DNA from: CAIJXJ01 sp964445115
GTDB lineage: Bacteria > Pseudomonadota > Gammaproteobacteria > Burkholderiales > Methylophilaceae
Direction of reading: 5' to 3'
DNA length: 64,000 nucleotides
Assembly (NCBI GenBank): GCA_964445115.1
Contig: CAYUJU010000007.1
Location: 13,228-77,227, forward strand
The notes below the pieces were generated by a model that worked only from the letters and a program-made list of their open reading frames with translations, made no database searches and was not told where the DNA came from. Position 1 is the first letter of the stretch; each line of letters starts with the position of its first letter. A program made the position numbers and the translations under genes. Of this stretch, positions 19,904-29,237 are shown piece after piece.

Positions 19904-21054
19904 GCAGCCTTGGCATCCGGCAATCCAGTTCGCTCAGCTACGTCCCGGGGCTGGATGGCATCCGCGCCATTGCCGTCATTGCCGTCATGCTGCGCCACTA
20001 CACATCGCCCTTCACCCCCGTGCTGACAGATGCCGGTTGGGCATGGCAGCTATACGCCGCCATCGCCAACCTCGGCTGGGTCGGGGTCGACATCTTCTTC
20101 GTGATCTCCGGCTACCTGATCGCCACCATGCTGATCCACCGGCCGATACGCACGCTGGGGGATTACGGCACCTTCCTCAGCCGCCGCATCTGGCGCCTGC
20201 TGCCTGCCTATCTCGCCTGCCTGCTGGTATTCTCGGCCATCGCCGTGATGTTCACCCCCGACAGCAAGGTTCTCAATAACTCGCTGCACCTCTGGACCAT
20301 GACCTCCAACATCCAGAGTTCCTTCATCCATCGCACAGCCTTGATGGATGGCCACTACAACCTGGTGCATTTCTGGTCGCTCGCCGTCGAGTGGCACTTC
20401 TATCTCGTGCTGCCGCTGTTGCTCTGGCTGTTCCGCTCGGTTGGTTTCACCGCCCTGCTGCTGATCATGCTCGCCATCGCCACCCGCTGGGTACTGCAGC
20501 ATTTCAACGCCTCGGACAACGCCATTTACTCCTTTACCCTCTGCCGCATGGATGCCCTCGCCATGGGCTGCCTGCTCGCCGTCATCAGGCCCGGCATCCC
20601 GACCCGCCTCAGCCCCCTGATCGTCCTGGCCGGTGCTGCCCTCTTCATCGGCGTCATGTGGACCATCACGCAATCCCCCCTCCCCTACAAAGAGCTGCCC
20701 TGGATGCAGCTTTACGGCTATACCCTGATCGCCCTAGCCACCGGCATGATGCTCGTCGGCATCGTCAACGCCACCCGCGCCAATCTCGCGATCCGCCTGC
20801 TGGAAAAACCCGCCATGCTCACCATCGGGCGCGGCAGTTACAGCCTCTACATCTGGCATCTGGTGTTTTTCCCAACCATTGCCAATGTCGCCCTGCACCA
20901 TTTCGAGCATCCGTTGACGGCCTTCATGGCCGCGTTCGTCATCGCCAGCACTACTGCCGCGATCGCCGCAACCGCCTCGTTCAAGCTGGTTGAATCCACC
21001 TTTTACCTTGCCCATCGCACACCGAGGTCCGCTCCTTTGGTCTCCAATCCCTAA
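19900..21054 (+). CDS. Acyltransferase 3 family membrane protein
   Basis: This 384-residue integral membrane protein belongs to the acyltransferase-3 (OafA/NodX/YrhL) family, which O-acetylates or otherwise acylates extracellular sugars. Family blocks are visible: YVPGLDGIRAIAVIAVMLRH at the start, GWVGVDIFFVISGYLI near residue 60, and FWSLAVEWHFYL near residue 160. About ten helices are apparent. The start ATG at 19900 overlaps the preceding stop. It ends the plus-strand glycan operon. The following 150 bp (21055-21205) are strongly AT-rich and contain no gene. Confidence 0.9.
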   Translation: MSSLGIRQSSSLSYVPGLDGIRAIAVIAVMLRHYTSPFTPVLTDAGWAWQLYAAIANLGWVGVDIFFVISGYLIATMLIHRPIRTLGDYGTFLSRRIWRLLPAYLACLLVFSAIAVMFTPDSKVLNNSLHLWTMTSNIQSSFIHRTALMDGHYNLVHFWSLAVEWHFYLVLPLLLWLFRSVGFTALLLIMLAIATRWVLQHFNASDNAIYSFTLCRMDALAMGCLLAVIRPGIPTRLSPLIVLAGAALFIGVMWTITQSPLPYKELPWMQLYGYTLIALATGMMLVGIVNATRANLAIRLLEKPAMLTIGRGSYSLYIWHLVFFPTIANVALHHFEHPLTAFMAAFVIASTTAAIAATASFKLVESTFYLAHRTPRSAPLVSNP

Positions 21055-21205
21055 TCCTCCAAGCGTGACCCCATGCTCCAGATTCGCCGCAAATAATCCG
21101 CCAAATCATTCGCCAAATAAAGCATCAAAAATACAAATAATATGTTGTAACTATATAAATATTATTGTTTAATCAAAATTATCTTAACTCCATAAGATTC
21201 GCCAA

Positions 21206-22432
21206 ATGAGCAGAAAAGTGATACGCGCACCGGCAGCGACTCAAGTGAGCCAGTTTGAACCACTGCTCCCGCGCGAGGCCAGCATGACCCCGCTGCTTGA
21301 ACGCGCCCATGCATTGCAGAAGCAATGCTGGAAACTCACGGCAAATGCCATGCCGGGCCTGAAGCCATGCCTGTTACCGCTTCTTCGCATCATGAACTCG
21401 TACTACACGAACAAGATCGAAGGGCAGCACACTCTGCCAGCCGATCTTGAGAACGCACTCAATGATCAGTATTCCGCAGAGCCCGACAAAGCCAGGAAAC
21501 AGCGCCTGGCCATCGCCCACCTGAACACGGAAAAATGGGCGGAAGATGCACATGCGATAAACGGATGGCGTGCCACGTTCGATCCTGAAGTCATTCGCTC
21601 GATGCACCACCACCTGTACTCCGGAATGCCTGAAGCAGATCGCGTCACGGATACCGGAGAGCCGGTGATGGAAGGTCAGTTGAGGAACGGCCCGGTTCGC
21701 GTCGGGATGCATGTCGCACCCACGCATGCATCCGTTCCCGCCTTTCTCGAAAGATGGGGGCAGTTCTACGGATCACTCCCCGAAGGTGAGCGCGCATTGG
21801 TAGGCGTGGCCTGCGCCCACCACAGGCTGGCATGGATCCACCCTTTCCGGGATGGAAACGGGCGGATTGCCCGCCTTCACTCACACCTCGCGCTGAATGC
21901 CATGGGCCTCACTCAGGGCATTTGGTCCCCCATGCGCGGGCTGGCCCGCAGGCAGCAGGATTACTACAATAGGCTCATCGACGCCGATGAACACCGCCAG
22001 GGCGATCAGGATGGGCGAGGCGTGCTTTCCGAAAAAGGGCTGATCAGCTTTGCCGAATACTTTCTGGATGTCTGCCTGGATCAGGCCGCGTTCATGGAGC
22101 AGATGCTCAACCTGACAGAGTTTAAAGATCGTCTGGCGGCATTACTGGCGTACGAATCCGCGAAGCGCGGGTCCGGCATCCGCATGGAGGCCCTGATTCC
22201 GCTGCACTACATTGCGATCAACGGTCCGATTGATCGCGGCACCTTCAAAGTCATGACGGGGCTTTCCATCAGGGTGTCTGAACGCCTCCTGAAATCTCTT
22301 CTGGACGTTGGCTTGCTTCGCTCCCAAACCCCCAAAGGTGCCGTCTATCTTGGCGTCCCATTCGGCAGTTTACGATTCCTGTTTCCAAACCTGTGGCCTG
22401 AAGCAGAAGTCGTCGCGCTTAAAAAGGGCTAA
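21206..22432 (+). CDS. Fic family protein (AMPylase-type, class II)
   Basis: This 408-residue protein has a complete Fic active-site motif HPFRDGNGR (residues 212-220), which in known Fic enzymes transfers AMP or another nucleotide moiety to protein targets. An N-terminal inhibitory-helix motif TNKIEG (residues 68-73) matches the class II [S/T]xxxE[G/N] signature, so the enzyme is probably autoinhibited. A winged-helix-like region follows at the C terminus, as in many Fic/DOC proteins. It sits alone behind a strongly AT-rich gap and ends at a terminator, which suggests a separately acquired gene. No clear ribosome-binding site precedes the ATG. Confidence 0.88.
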   Translation: MSRKVIRAPAATQVSQFEPLLPREASMTPLLERAHALQKQCWKLTANAMPGLKPCLLPLLRIMNSYYTNKIEGQHTLPADLENALNDQYSAEPDKARKQRLAIAHLNTEKWAEDAHAINGWRATFDPEVIRSMHHHLYSGMPEADRVTDTGEPVMEGQLRNGPVRVGMHVAPTHASVPAFLERWGQFYGSLPEGERALVGVACAHHRLAWIHPFRDGNGRIARLHSHLALNAMGLTQGIWSPMRGLARRQQDYYNRLIDADEHRQGDQDGRGVLSEKGLISFAEYFLDVCLDQAAFMEQMLNLTEFKDRLAALLAYESAKRGSGIRMEALIPLHYIAINGPIDRGTFKVMTGLSIRVSERLLKSLLDVGLLRSQTPKGAVYLGVPFGSLRFLFPNLWPEAEVVALKKG

Positions 22433-22452
22433 AACATCGCGGCAAAAAACAA

Positions 22453-22478
22453 AACCCGCCAGATTTCCCTGGCGGGTT
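22453..22478. terminator. Bidirectional terminator between fic and the glycan operon
   Basis: Ten-base arms AACCCGCCAG and CTGGCGGGTT enclose a 6-nt loop. The run of T residues is better on the minus strand (TTTTGTTTTTT) than on the plus strand. It serves the convergent ends of the Fic gene and the long minus-strand operon. Confidence 0.8.
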
Positions 22479-22514
22479 CGTTTGCTTCCAGTTTGCACTG
22501 ATTGTTTCGACAAG

Positions 22515-22781
22515 CTAAATTACCGAAGCCGCCTTCAGGTCATCCACCTGTTTGGTCAGTGCCTGAAGGTTGCCGAGCGCGATCATGAAAATTTCCTGCC
22601 TGATGTTAGCCTGGGACATCCAGGAAACAATAGTCCGTTGCAATTGTAGTTTGGTCAGCACGTTATGTGAGTAGGTGCGGTTTTCGTCGTGCATGGTTCT
22701 GATCAACACGGCAACTTCGTGCCAACCGGGCATCGGTAACCCGCCTGCCCACCAATCAAATTCATGATGTTCTCGACCCAA
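22515..22781 (-). pseudogene. Remnant: duplicated C-terminal tail of the neighbouring GT2 enzyme
   Basis: This 88-codon frame resembles the last 65 residues of the glycosyltransferase immediately upstream (22762-23682). IRTMHDENRTY here corresponds to IRTMHEENRTY there, and the following segments (TIVSWMSQ... and SVLSWATQ...) align without gaps worth noting. It has no nucleotide-binding or DxD region and would need a TTG start. It overlaps the end of the intact gene by 20 bp. I read it as the stump of a second GT2 gene left after deletion, possibly still translated. Confidence 0.6.
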
Positions 22782-23682
22782 GAGCCTTTTGCTCGATTTC
22801 CACCAATTTTTTATATCTGTTCATAATTAAATCGAAAACATCCGGGCGGAGGGGAGGATTTAATTGTGTTGCCCAGGAAAGAACCGATTTCCAAAGAATC
22901 AATGAAGAGCGAAGGCTAATCCCGTAGGTTCGGTTTTCTTCATGCATCGTCCTAATTGCGACAGGAGTCAAATGATGTCCAGAATGTGAGAAAGTCCCGT
23001 TAAAACTGACTCTTATCCAATACTCCGTGTCTTGATGCAGCTTTAACGCAGGATTAAAAAGTCCTGCCAGGCCGATCAAGCTTTTCTTTAGTGTCACCCC
23101 ATCGGTATGGGGTCCATCATTTTTCCCCTGAATAAGCGATAGGAATAACTTATTTCCGGAATATGGCTCAATCGGGTACGAGAGAAAAGTTGTTAAATCG
23201 TTTTCATTTTTGACACGCGGTTTAATCGCCAAAAAATTCGTCTTCGCAGCCTCAGACGTAAACTCGACCCCCACCGGCTCATACACAGCCTCCACCTTCG
23301 GGTCCCCCTGAAAAACCGCCCTGGTATGCTTGAACCGTTCTGGCAGGTAGTAATCATCCGCATCGAGGAAAGCGATGTATTCGCAACTTGCGTGCAGGAT
23401 GCCGCAGTTTCGCGTGGCACCCGCGCCACGATTTTCGCCGTTAGGATGGCGATACACCTTCACTCTGGCATCTGGAGCCGCCAGCCGGTTGCAGATTTCC
23501 AGCGCGCCATCGGCGTAGCCGTCATCCACGACCACCACTTCCCTCACCTCATCCTGCTGCAACGCAGAACGAATCGCACGTTCCACATACTTCTCCGCGT
23601 TATATACGGGAATGATGACGGAGACTTCAAAACCACTCGCTTCACCCATGCCTGTTATATCCTGAATTTCAGTATGCTTCAT
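22762..23682 (-). CDS. Family 2 glycosyltransferase
   Basis: This 306-residue cytoplasmic GT2 enzyme has the VSVIIPVYNAEKYVERAI start, VVVDDGYADG, and the metal-binding DADD in IAFLDADDYYLPERF near residue 107. It has no membrane helix. Its ATG overlaps the stop of the rffA gene (ATGA), so it belongs to the glycan operon and probably adds one sugar to the repeat unit. Its C-terminal tail is duplicated in the remnant just downstream. Confidence 0.88.
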   Translation of the reverse strand: MKHTEIQDITGMGEASGFEVSVIIPVYNAEKYVERAIRSALQQDEVREVVVVDDGYADGALEICNRLAAPDARVKVYRHPNGENRGAGATRNCGILHASCEYIAFLDADDYYLPERFKHTRAVFQGDPKVEAVYEPVGVEFTSEAAKTNFLAIKPRVKNENDLTTFLSYPIEPYSGNKLFLSLIQGKNDGPHTDGVTLKKSLIGLAGLFNPALKLHQDTEYWIRVSFNGTFSHSGHHLTPVAIRTMHEENRTYGISLRSSLILWKSVLSWATQLNPPLRPDVFDLIMNRYKKLVEIEQKALGSRTS

Positions 23683-24833
23683 GCGCGCGCCAGCTGCACG
23701 TTGACGCCACCCACCCCATCAAACACCACCGACAGCACCTGTTCCACTTGCGGCTCCAGCCCGGTCCACATCGGCAAGCGCAGCAGGCGGTCGGAGAGGT
23801 CTTCGGTCACGGGTAACTCGCCATGCGTGCGGCCGTATTTTCTGCCGGCAGGCGAGCTGTGCAGGGGCACGTAATGGAACACGGGGTAAATCTCTTCGCG
23901 GCGCATGTCTTCGATGAGGCGAGTACGCGCTTCGAGCGAATCGAGCAGGATGTAATACATATGCGCGTTTTGTCTGCATTCCGCCGGCACGATGGGGCGG
24001 CGCAGGCGGCCCTGGCGTTCCAGAGCGTGCAGGCCGCGATGGTATTGATCCCAGATCGCCAGGCGGCGTGCGGTGATGTTGCCGGCATCTTCCAGTTGCG
24101 CCCACAGGAAAGCGGCGATCACCTCACCCGGCAGGTAGGACGAGCCGACATCCACCCAGGTGTATTTATCCACTTGTCCGCGGAAGAACTGGCTGCGGTT
24201 GGTGCCTTTCTCGCGGATGATCTCGGCCCGCTCGACAAACCGCTCGTCGTTGATCAGCAGCGCACCGCCCTCGCCCGAAATCACGTTCTTGGTCTCGTGG
24301 AAGGAGTACGCACCTAGGTGGCCGATGGTACCCAGCGTCTTGCCCTTGTAGGTGGAGAACACTCCCTGCGCGGCATCCTCGATCACCAGCAGGTTGTGGC
24401 GTCGGGCAATGTCCATGATGGTATCCATCTCGCACGCCACCCCGGCGTAATGCACCGGCACGATGGCCTTGGTCCGTGGCGTGATCGCCGCTTCGATCAG
24501 GGTTTCATCGATATTGAGCGTATCCGGACGAATATCCACGAACACCGGCACCCCGCCGCGCAGCACAAAGGCGTTGGCAGTCGAGACAAAGGTGTACGAA
24601 GGCATGATCACCTCATCGCCTGGCTGAATGTCGGCCAGTATCGCCGCCATTTCCAGCGCCGCCGTGCACGAGTGCGTCAGCAAGGCTTTTTTCGCGCCCG
24701 TTTCTTCTTCCAGCCAGCGATGGCACTTTTTGGTGAACGGACCATCTCCGGCCAGCATGCCGTTGAAGTGGGCCTCTGCGATGTAGAACAGCTCCTTGCC
24801 CGTCATGTAGGGCTTGTTGAACGGGACTTTCAT
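23679..24833 (-). CDS. rffA: dTDP-4-amino-4,6-dideoxygalactose transaminase
   Basis: This 384-residue PLP enzyme matches RffA/WecE closely along its length, with VLLTHSCTAALEMA-type, QPGDEVIMPSYTFVSTANAFVLRG and VPVHYAGVACEMD blocks. The PLP lysine is in SFHETKN near residue 180. RffA converts dTDP-4-keto-6-deoxyglucose to dTDP-Fuc4N with glutamate as amino donor. The ATG at 24833 overlaps the stop of the methyltransferase gene; the longer frame reads through that gene and is not real. With the hexapeptide acetyltransferase encoded nearby, the product is plausibly N-acetylated Fuc4N. Confidence 0.93.
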   Translation of the reverse strand: MKVPFNKPYMTGKELFYIAEAHFNGMLAGDGPFTKKCHRWLEEETGAKKALLTHSCTAALEMAAILADIQPGDEVIMPSYTFVSTANAFVLRGGVPVFVDIRPDTLNIDETLIEAAITPRTKAIVPVHYAGVACEMDTIMDIARRHNLLVIEDAAQGVFSTYKGKTLGTIGHLGAYSFHETKNVISGEGGALLINDERFVERAEIIREKGTNRSQFFRGQVDKYTWVDVGSSYLPGEVIAAFLWAQLEDAGNITARRLAIWDQYHRGLHALERQGRLRRPIVPAECRQNAHMYYILLDSLEARTRLIEDMRREEIYPVFHYVPLHSSPAGRKYGRTHGELPVTEDLSDRLLRLPMWTGLEPQVEQVLSVVFDGVGGVNVQLARA

Positions 24834-25444
24834 TTGGTGCACTCCATGATCCAATGGGTGTAGGGAATCCAGGCGCGATGTTTCACCACCCCTGCGACCT
24901 GGCTGAAGGCGTTGAACGCCAGTTCGCGGTACTGCCCGCCAGAGCGGACGTTCTGGCCGCGGTCCCGGCTGACGAGGAAACGGGCAATCGGGTTTTGCGC
25001 ATGATCGAAGCACGGGTCTATGGTCACCAACCGCCCGCCCTCTTTCAGCGCGGCTTTCGCCAGCCGCATCAACTGCAGCGCAGATTCGTCGTCGAGATGG
25101 TGCAACACCCCCACCGCCAACACCAGATCGAAGGGGGCCTGATCCTGCAAAGTCGCTTCTTCCACCATGGCGCAGCGGAACACGCCACGGCCGCCGTAGC
25201 GGGCTTCGGCCTCGTATATATATTCCTGACTTAAATCGAACCCGTGATACGACAACGCGGGGAGGTAATCGAGTATGCGTGCCGTACCGCAGCCGATATC
25301 GAGCAGGCGCATGCCCGCCGTCGGGCGAATGTGTTCCGCCACCAGTTCGCGGCGAATACGGTCCGCCCCCATCAGGTTCTGGAAGAAATCGTAAACAGCC
25401 GGGTGGCTGAGAATGGCGCGGATGCCTGAGGTGATCTGACTCAT
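24830..25444 (-). CDS. Class I SAM-dependent methyltransferase
   Basis: This 204-residue protein has the SAM-binding motif MRLLDIGCGTARIL near residue 48, the acidic motif II at the end of strand 2 (YHGFDLS), and the LVLAVGVLHHL stretch of class I methyltransferases. It lies between the SMR-type transporter and rffA genes in the glycan operon and most likely methylates a sugar or sugar-lipid intermediate. The exact substrate cannot be told. Confidence 0.82.
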   Translation of the reverse strand: MSQITSGIRAILSHPAVYDFFQNLMGADRIRRELVAEHIRPTAGMRLLDIGCGTARILDYLPALSYHGFDLSQEYIYEAEARYGGRGVFRCAMVEEATLQDQAPFDLVLAVGVLHHLDDESALQLMRLAKAALKEGGRLVTIDPCFDHAQNPIARFLVSRDRGQNVRSGGQYRELAFNAFSQVAGVVKHRAWIPYTHWIMECTK

Positions 25445-25446
25445 TC

Positions 25447-25821
25447 CTACCCCCGCGCAATCACGACAATGCCCGCCACTACCAGCATAGTACCGATCAC
25501 CTTGGCCACGCTCATGGATTCACCGAACAGCAGTACACCAAACAGCAACATCAGCACGAAATTCAAGCCGATCCACGGATAGGCGTAACTGATCTCGAAG
25601 CGGGACATCGCCAACATCCATGAAATCCCGGCAAGCAGAGTCGCCAGGATGCTGCTAAGCACCCAGGGATTCAGGAACAGATGCCCGACGAAACTGAGCT
25701 TGCCCGATAAATCGCCGGGCAAGGCACCGGCTTGCGAGACTTGCCACCGCATGATGAGTTGGCTATATATCGTGAACACCACCGTCGCGAGGATATAGCC
25801 ATGATCCAGAAATCTGTTCAC
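25447..25821 (-). CDS. Four-helix SMR/EamA-type membrane protein
   Basis: This 124-residue protein has four membrane helices and the ISYAYPWIGLNFV and GTMLVVAGIVV blocks of the small EamA/SMR fold, as in ArnE/ArnF undecaprenyl-sugar flippase subunits. I chose a GTG start at 25821: GGAG lies 6 bp upstream and the GTG overlaps the preceding stop (GTGA). A lipid-linked sugar translocation role in the glycan operon is plausible, but a small-molecule exporter cannot be excluded. Confidence 0.75.
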   Translation of the reverse strand: MNRFLDHGYILATVVFTIYSQLIMRWQVSQAGALPGDLSGKLSFVGHLFLNPWVLSSILATLLAGISWMLAMSRFEISYAYPWIGLNFVLMLLFGVLLFGESMSVAKVIGTMLVVAGIVVIARG

Positions 25822-26378
25822 GCATGCTCCTGAAGATATTGCTGTTCGAGTTCCAGCAAATCTTTCTTGCGATCTTTGATTTTCTTCGCCGGGATGCCGA
25901 AATAGATCGACCACGGCTCAGTGCTTTTCGTCACCATGGTCATCGCGCCCACGGATGTTCCTTCAGCCAAAGTCACGCCCGGCAATATCATGGAGGAGGC
26001 GCCGACAATGGCATGGCGACCGATATGGATGGCTTTTTTGGTTTCCTGCTTGTACTGATCCGGCACTGTCGGGTTCGTGAGACTTTTTCCTGAATAATCA
26101 TCGCTTTGCGAAAACACTTGGCAGCCATAAGCCAAGCCGGAAAAATCCTCCATCACGATCCCTTTTTCACCACCGGCGACATTGCAGAACACTGCAATAT
26201 GCACGTTTCGGCCTATCGTCACTCGCCCCGAAATCACACAAAAATCATCGATGCGCGAATGGTCGCCAATTTCGATCTGGTCGTGGTTATAGATGCTGGC
26301 CTTATCGCTGATCCGCACGTTCTTACCCAACGATTTGAAGCCCATGGATTCGAGTTGTTGTTGCGAGTAAAAAGCCAT
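25818..26378 (-). CDS. Left-handed beta-helix (hexapeptide) acyltransferase
   Basis: This 186-residue protein is a hexapeptide-repeat O- or N-acetyltransferase. It shows imperfect [LIV]GxxxxI repeats (GKNVRISDKASIYN, IEIGDHSRIDDFC, VTIGRNVHIAVFC), then IGRHAIVGASSMILPGVTLAEGTSVGA, ending in a C-terminal helix. The family uses acetyl-CoA. Beside rffA it is a good candidate for acetylating the 4-amino group of dTDP-Fuc4N. It overlaps the upstream glycosyltransferase gene by one base (TAATG). Confidence 0.85.
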   Translation of the reverse strand: MAFYSQQQLESMGFKSLGKNVRISDKASIYNHDQIEIGDHSRIDDFCVISGRVTIGRNVHIAVFCNVAGGEKGIVMEDFSGLAYGCQVFSQSDDYSGKSLTNPTVPDQYKQETKKAIHIGRHAIVGASSMILPGVTLAEGTSVGAMTMVTKSTEPWSIYFGIPAKKIKDRKKDLLELEQQYLQEHA

Positions 26379-27334
26379 TACTCAATTACCTCCTTCGATG
26401 CCATCAACTGCGCCGGATGGCGATGGACGGCACGCACAATGGTGTAAGGCCGCTGTTTGATCTCGTTGAACATTTTGGAAAGGTAAATCCCCACCACACC
26501 GGTAAAGCAGATCACCATGCCGCCAACCAACCAGATAGACGCCATCACTGAAGTCCACCCCATGATGGGCTTGGTGAAGAAAACCCAGCTCCCCACCAGA
26601 TACGTGACATAACAAGCCGAAAGCAAGGAAATAGCAGCCCCGATATTGAACACCCACACCAGCGGGGCATTGCTGAACGAGGTAATGGCGTTGACTGCCA
26701 GCGCAATTTTCTTGCCGAGGGTGTAACTGGTTTCACTGAAGCCGTGTTTCTGGATCGCCTGAGGGCGCTGATCAAAACCGGTCAGGTGCCAGAGCCCTAC
26801 AATGAACACCTCGCGCTCCTGATGCATCAGCAATGCATCCACGTATCGGCGGCTCATGAGTCGCGCAGTGACGATATGTTTAGGTAAATCGAGGCCACTG
26901 ACAAAATTGAGCAGGTTATAAAACCACTCGCCGCTTACCCGCTCGAACCAGCCGCCCTTGCGGGTTTTCTGCACCCCGTAGACCACATCGCAGCGGTCGT
27001 TTTCCATTTGTCTGGAAAAACTCAGCAGCCACTCGGGTTCTTCTTCCAGATCGCTATCGATCAGAAAAACACGTTCTCCCTGCGCATGCGCCAGCCCCGT
27101 CATCATGGCCTTGTGGTGTCCGAAATTGCGTGACAGGTCAACCACCACCACGTTCGGGTCTATCTGAGACAACTCCATCGCCAATTGCAGGCTGTGATCC
27201 GGGGAGCCGTCATTCACGAATACGATTTCATAACTATCACCCGCCAGTTCACGCGCGCTGGCACTTGCCCGGCGATAAAACTCTGCAATGTATTCGGCAG
27301 AACGATAGAGCGTAGCGACAATGGATATTTTCAT
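26378..27334 (-). CDS. GtrB/DPM1-like family 2 glycosyltransferase with two membrane helices
   Basis: This 318-residue protein has a GT2 domain (KISIVATLYRS start, VFVNDGSPDHSL, and FLIDSDLEEEPEWL with the DxD near residue 95). Two C-terminal membrane helices (about 232-255 and 265-290) are followed by a basic tail. This is the layout of polyprenyl-phosphate sugar transferases such as GtrB and ArnC, which load a sugar on undecaprenyl phosphate. The ATG at 27334 follows the upstream stop by one base. It could feed the GT-C-like proteins encoded in this region. Confidence 0.87.
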   Translation of the reverse strand: MKISIVATLYRSAEYIAEFYRRASASARELAGDSYEIVFVNDGSPDHSLQLAMELSQIDPNVVVVDLSRNFGHHKAMMTGLAHAQGERVFLIDSDLEEEPEWLLSFSRQMENDRCDVVYGVQKTRKGGWFERVSGEWFYNLLNFVSGLDLPKHIVTARLMSRRYVDALLMHQEREVFIVGLWHLTGFDQRPQAIQKHGFSETSYTLGKKIALAVNAITSFSNAPLVWVFNIGAAISLLSACYVTYLVGSWVFFTKPIMGWTSVMASIWLVGGMVICFTGVVGIYLSKMFNEIKQRPYTIVRAVHRHPAQLMASKEVIE

Positions 27335-27335
27335 T

Positions 27336-29237
27336 TCAGTGAGTTTCAGGCTCTGATCGTTTGTGCAATTGACAACGTTTTTCTGCATCTGCTGGGTTTT
27401 CTGGCTTCAACAAGCGGCTTGAAAACCGGTGTTTCATGTTTTTTTCCGGATCTCCTCGCCACCGATAGCCGTGCTTGGCAGATGCTGACGCGACTGCCTC
27501 GTAGTCATCCGAGACACTGAGCCCGTACCGTGACAGAAACTCGGGTGGAAATGCGCGTGGGCCATCCTCTTCCAACAGAAGCCAGGCAGTTGAAATCTCA
27601 CCGCAGGTCACCCTATCCAGCGCGAAATACGCCAGAGACTGACTTCCCGGATACCCCCCCAGGAGCCAAGGCTGGCCAATCGCCCTGCCACCCAGAAAAT
27701 AAATCACACCGGGGCGGTGGCCTGTGAGGTCGATCACTGGCGTTCCCGGCTTGAACCCGGCAGTCCGGGCCTGGCTGCGCAGTTGATTCAGATATTCCGC
27801 GAACTGGTTATTCACCCAAAGCCTGGAGCCAGGCTGCGCGAATTCGATAGGCTTTGTATTCGTCAACAGTGGTTTAAGCTGCCGGTAAGGCCTGTGCATA
27901 CTGGCCGCAAGGCTGGCCACAGTCAGCAGCAACAGGACGACTGAAAGTGGCAGCAGCACCTTGGCCTCGCCCCCATGGGAAAAGCGCGAATAGAGCAGCA
28001 TGGCAGCCCCGCTCATCGCCCAAAACACTGAAACGCCAATAGCGGTTTGCCAGTAGTTATTACTCGAACCAAAAGCATAGGCATAGGGTATGAACAACAG
28101 CAACAACGCAAGCGCCACGCCCGCCCTGGGCAGCAGGTTGCCCTGATGACGAACCGCCAGGGCAGCCAACCCCAGGACGCAGCCAATGACAACTCCCCAG
28201 ACCTGCAATCCATGAAAACGGAACAACGCAAATGCCGGCTGGTAATACCCCATCGGCACAGCCAGCACGGCCATGACCATGCCAAGCGAGGCCAATATCA
28301 CCAACAATGATCCGGCGCGATGCCCCGAGCCCATCACATAGACGGCAACAGCGACGAAAACAGTAGTCAGCAGCAGGTTCAGTTTCAGTTTGACTGACCA
28401 GGCGATTTCATCAAACCGAAAAGGGTTCTGGGTATGCCGCGCCCCCATCATATCGAGCGCCATGACACTGTTTTTGATACGCTCGATAAAGCCAGTCAGA
28501 CTGCCATCGATCACCAGCGCCGAAGCTACAAGCAACGCCAACGCCGTAACCACTGAAACAGCCAACATGCGCAGATTGAAGTGGCGCGCAGCAAACAAAT
28601 ACCCCAGCACCAGCACGCCGAGCATGGCCGCGCTGGAAGGCTTGGCCATGAAACTCACCCACCCGCCCACGCCTATCAACACCCAGCCCGCCAGACTCGC
28701 CTTGTTGAGCAGTGGCCTGGCGAGCATCACCCCCAGCGTGGCGATCAAAAAGCCCTGAAAGTTGAGTGTGTTGTAGCTGGGGGTAGGCATCCACAAATCG
28801 GTCAGGATCAGCGTAGTGGTTGCGGGCACGGCCAGAATCGCAGCCAACGCCGCACGGGGCAGCGTATTGCCGGTGACTGATGCCGGGTTATCTTCACCCG
28901 CCCGTTGCAGCAGCGTCCAACTCACCGCCCACGCCAGCCCGAAGGTGATCAGGAGGCTGGCCTGCCGCAGACGCACAATGTTCTCGCCTACCAGTTCATA
29001 CAGCGGGTAATACATAAAGCCGAACTGCGTTGCGCTGTAAGGGTAGATCCAGGGGTTGGAAATACTGTTGAAATAAAACCCCTCGTCAGTGAGATCCACG
29101 CCGTAGTGCATGGCATGCAGCAGCCAAGCCAGCAGCATGATCACCGCAACGCCGGCCATCGCCAGCAAAGTCCCCTGCAGGTTGGTGAGCGGTGACCCTG
29201 ACCGGATACGGTCGACGATGTGGATTGCCGAAGCCAT
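27336..29237 (-). CDS. Large polytopic membrane protein, GT-C-like
   Basis: This 633-residue protein has about twelve membrane helices. Its first large loop contains YGVDLTDEGFYFNS, resembling the acidic catalytic loop of GT-C glycosyltransferases. The C-terminal 130 residues form a periplasmic domain. Its ATG shares bases with the stop of the giant glycosyltransferase gene (TGATG). It resembles in plan the protein encoded at 18332-19903. Function is inferred from topology and operon context only. Confidence 0.68.
   Translation of the reverse strand: MASAIHIVDRIRSGSPLTNLQGTLLAMAGVAVIMLLAWLLHAMHYGVDLTDEGFYFNSISNPWIYPYSATQFGFMYYPLYELVGENIVRLRQASLLITFGLAWAVSWTLLQRAGEDNPASVTGNTLPRAALAAILAVPATTTLILTDLWMPTPSYNTLNFQGFLIATLGVMLARPLLNKASLAGWVLIGVGGWVSFMAKPSSAAMLGVLVLGYLFAARHFNLRMLAVSVVTALALLVASALVIDGSLTGFIERIKNSVMALDMMGARHTQNPFRFDEIAWSVKLKLNLLLTTVFVAVAVYVMGSGHRAGSLLVILASLGMVMAVLAVPMGYYQPAFALFRFHGLQVWGVVIGCVLGLAALAVRHQGNLLPRAGVALALLLLFIPYAYAFGSSNNYWQTAIGVSVFWAMSGAAMLLYSRFSHGGEAKVLLPLSVVLLLLTVASLAASMHRPYRQLKPLLTNTKPIEFAQPGSRLWVNNQFAEYLNQLRSQARTAGFKPGTPVIDLTGHRPGVIYFLGGRAIGQPWLLGGYPGSQSLAYFALDRVTCGEISTAWLLLEEDGPRAFPPEFLSRYGLSVSDDYEAVASASAKHGYRWRGDPEKNMKHRFSSRLLKPENPADAEKRCQLHKRSEPETH

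Noticed and set aside
24834..25460. Fusion of a methyltransferase-like region to the N terminus of RffA
   Set aside because: The upstream part of that frame is an out-of-frame reading of the methyltransferase gene. RffA homologues start at the MKVPFNKPY ATG.
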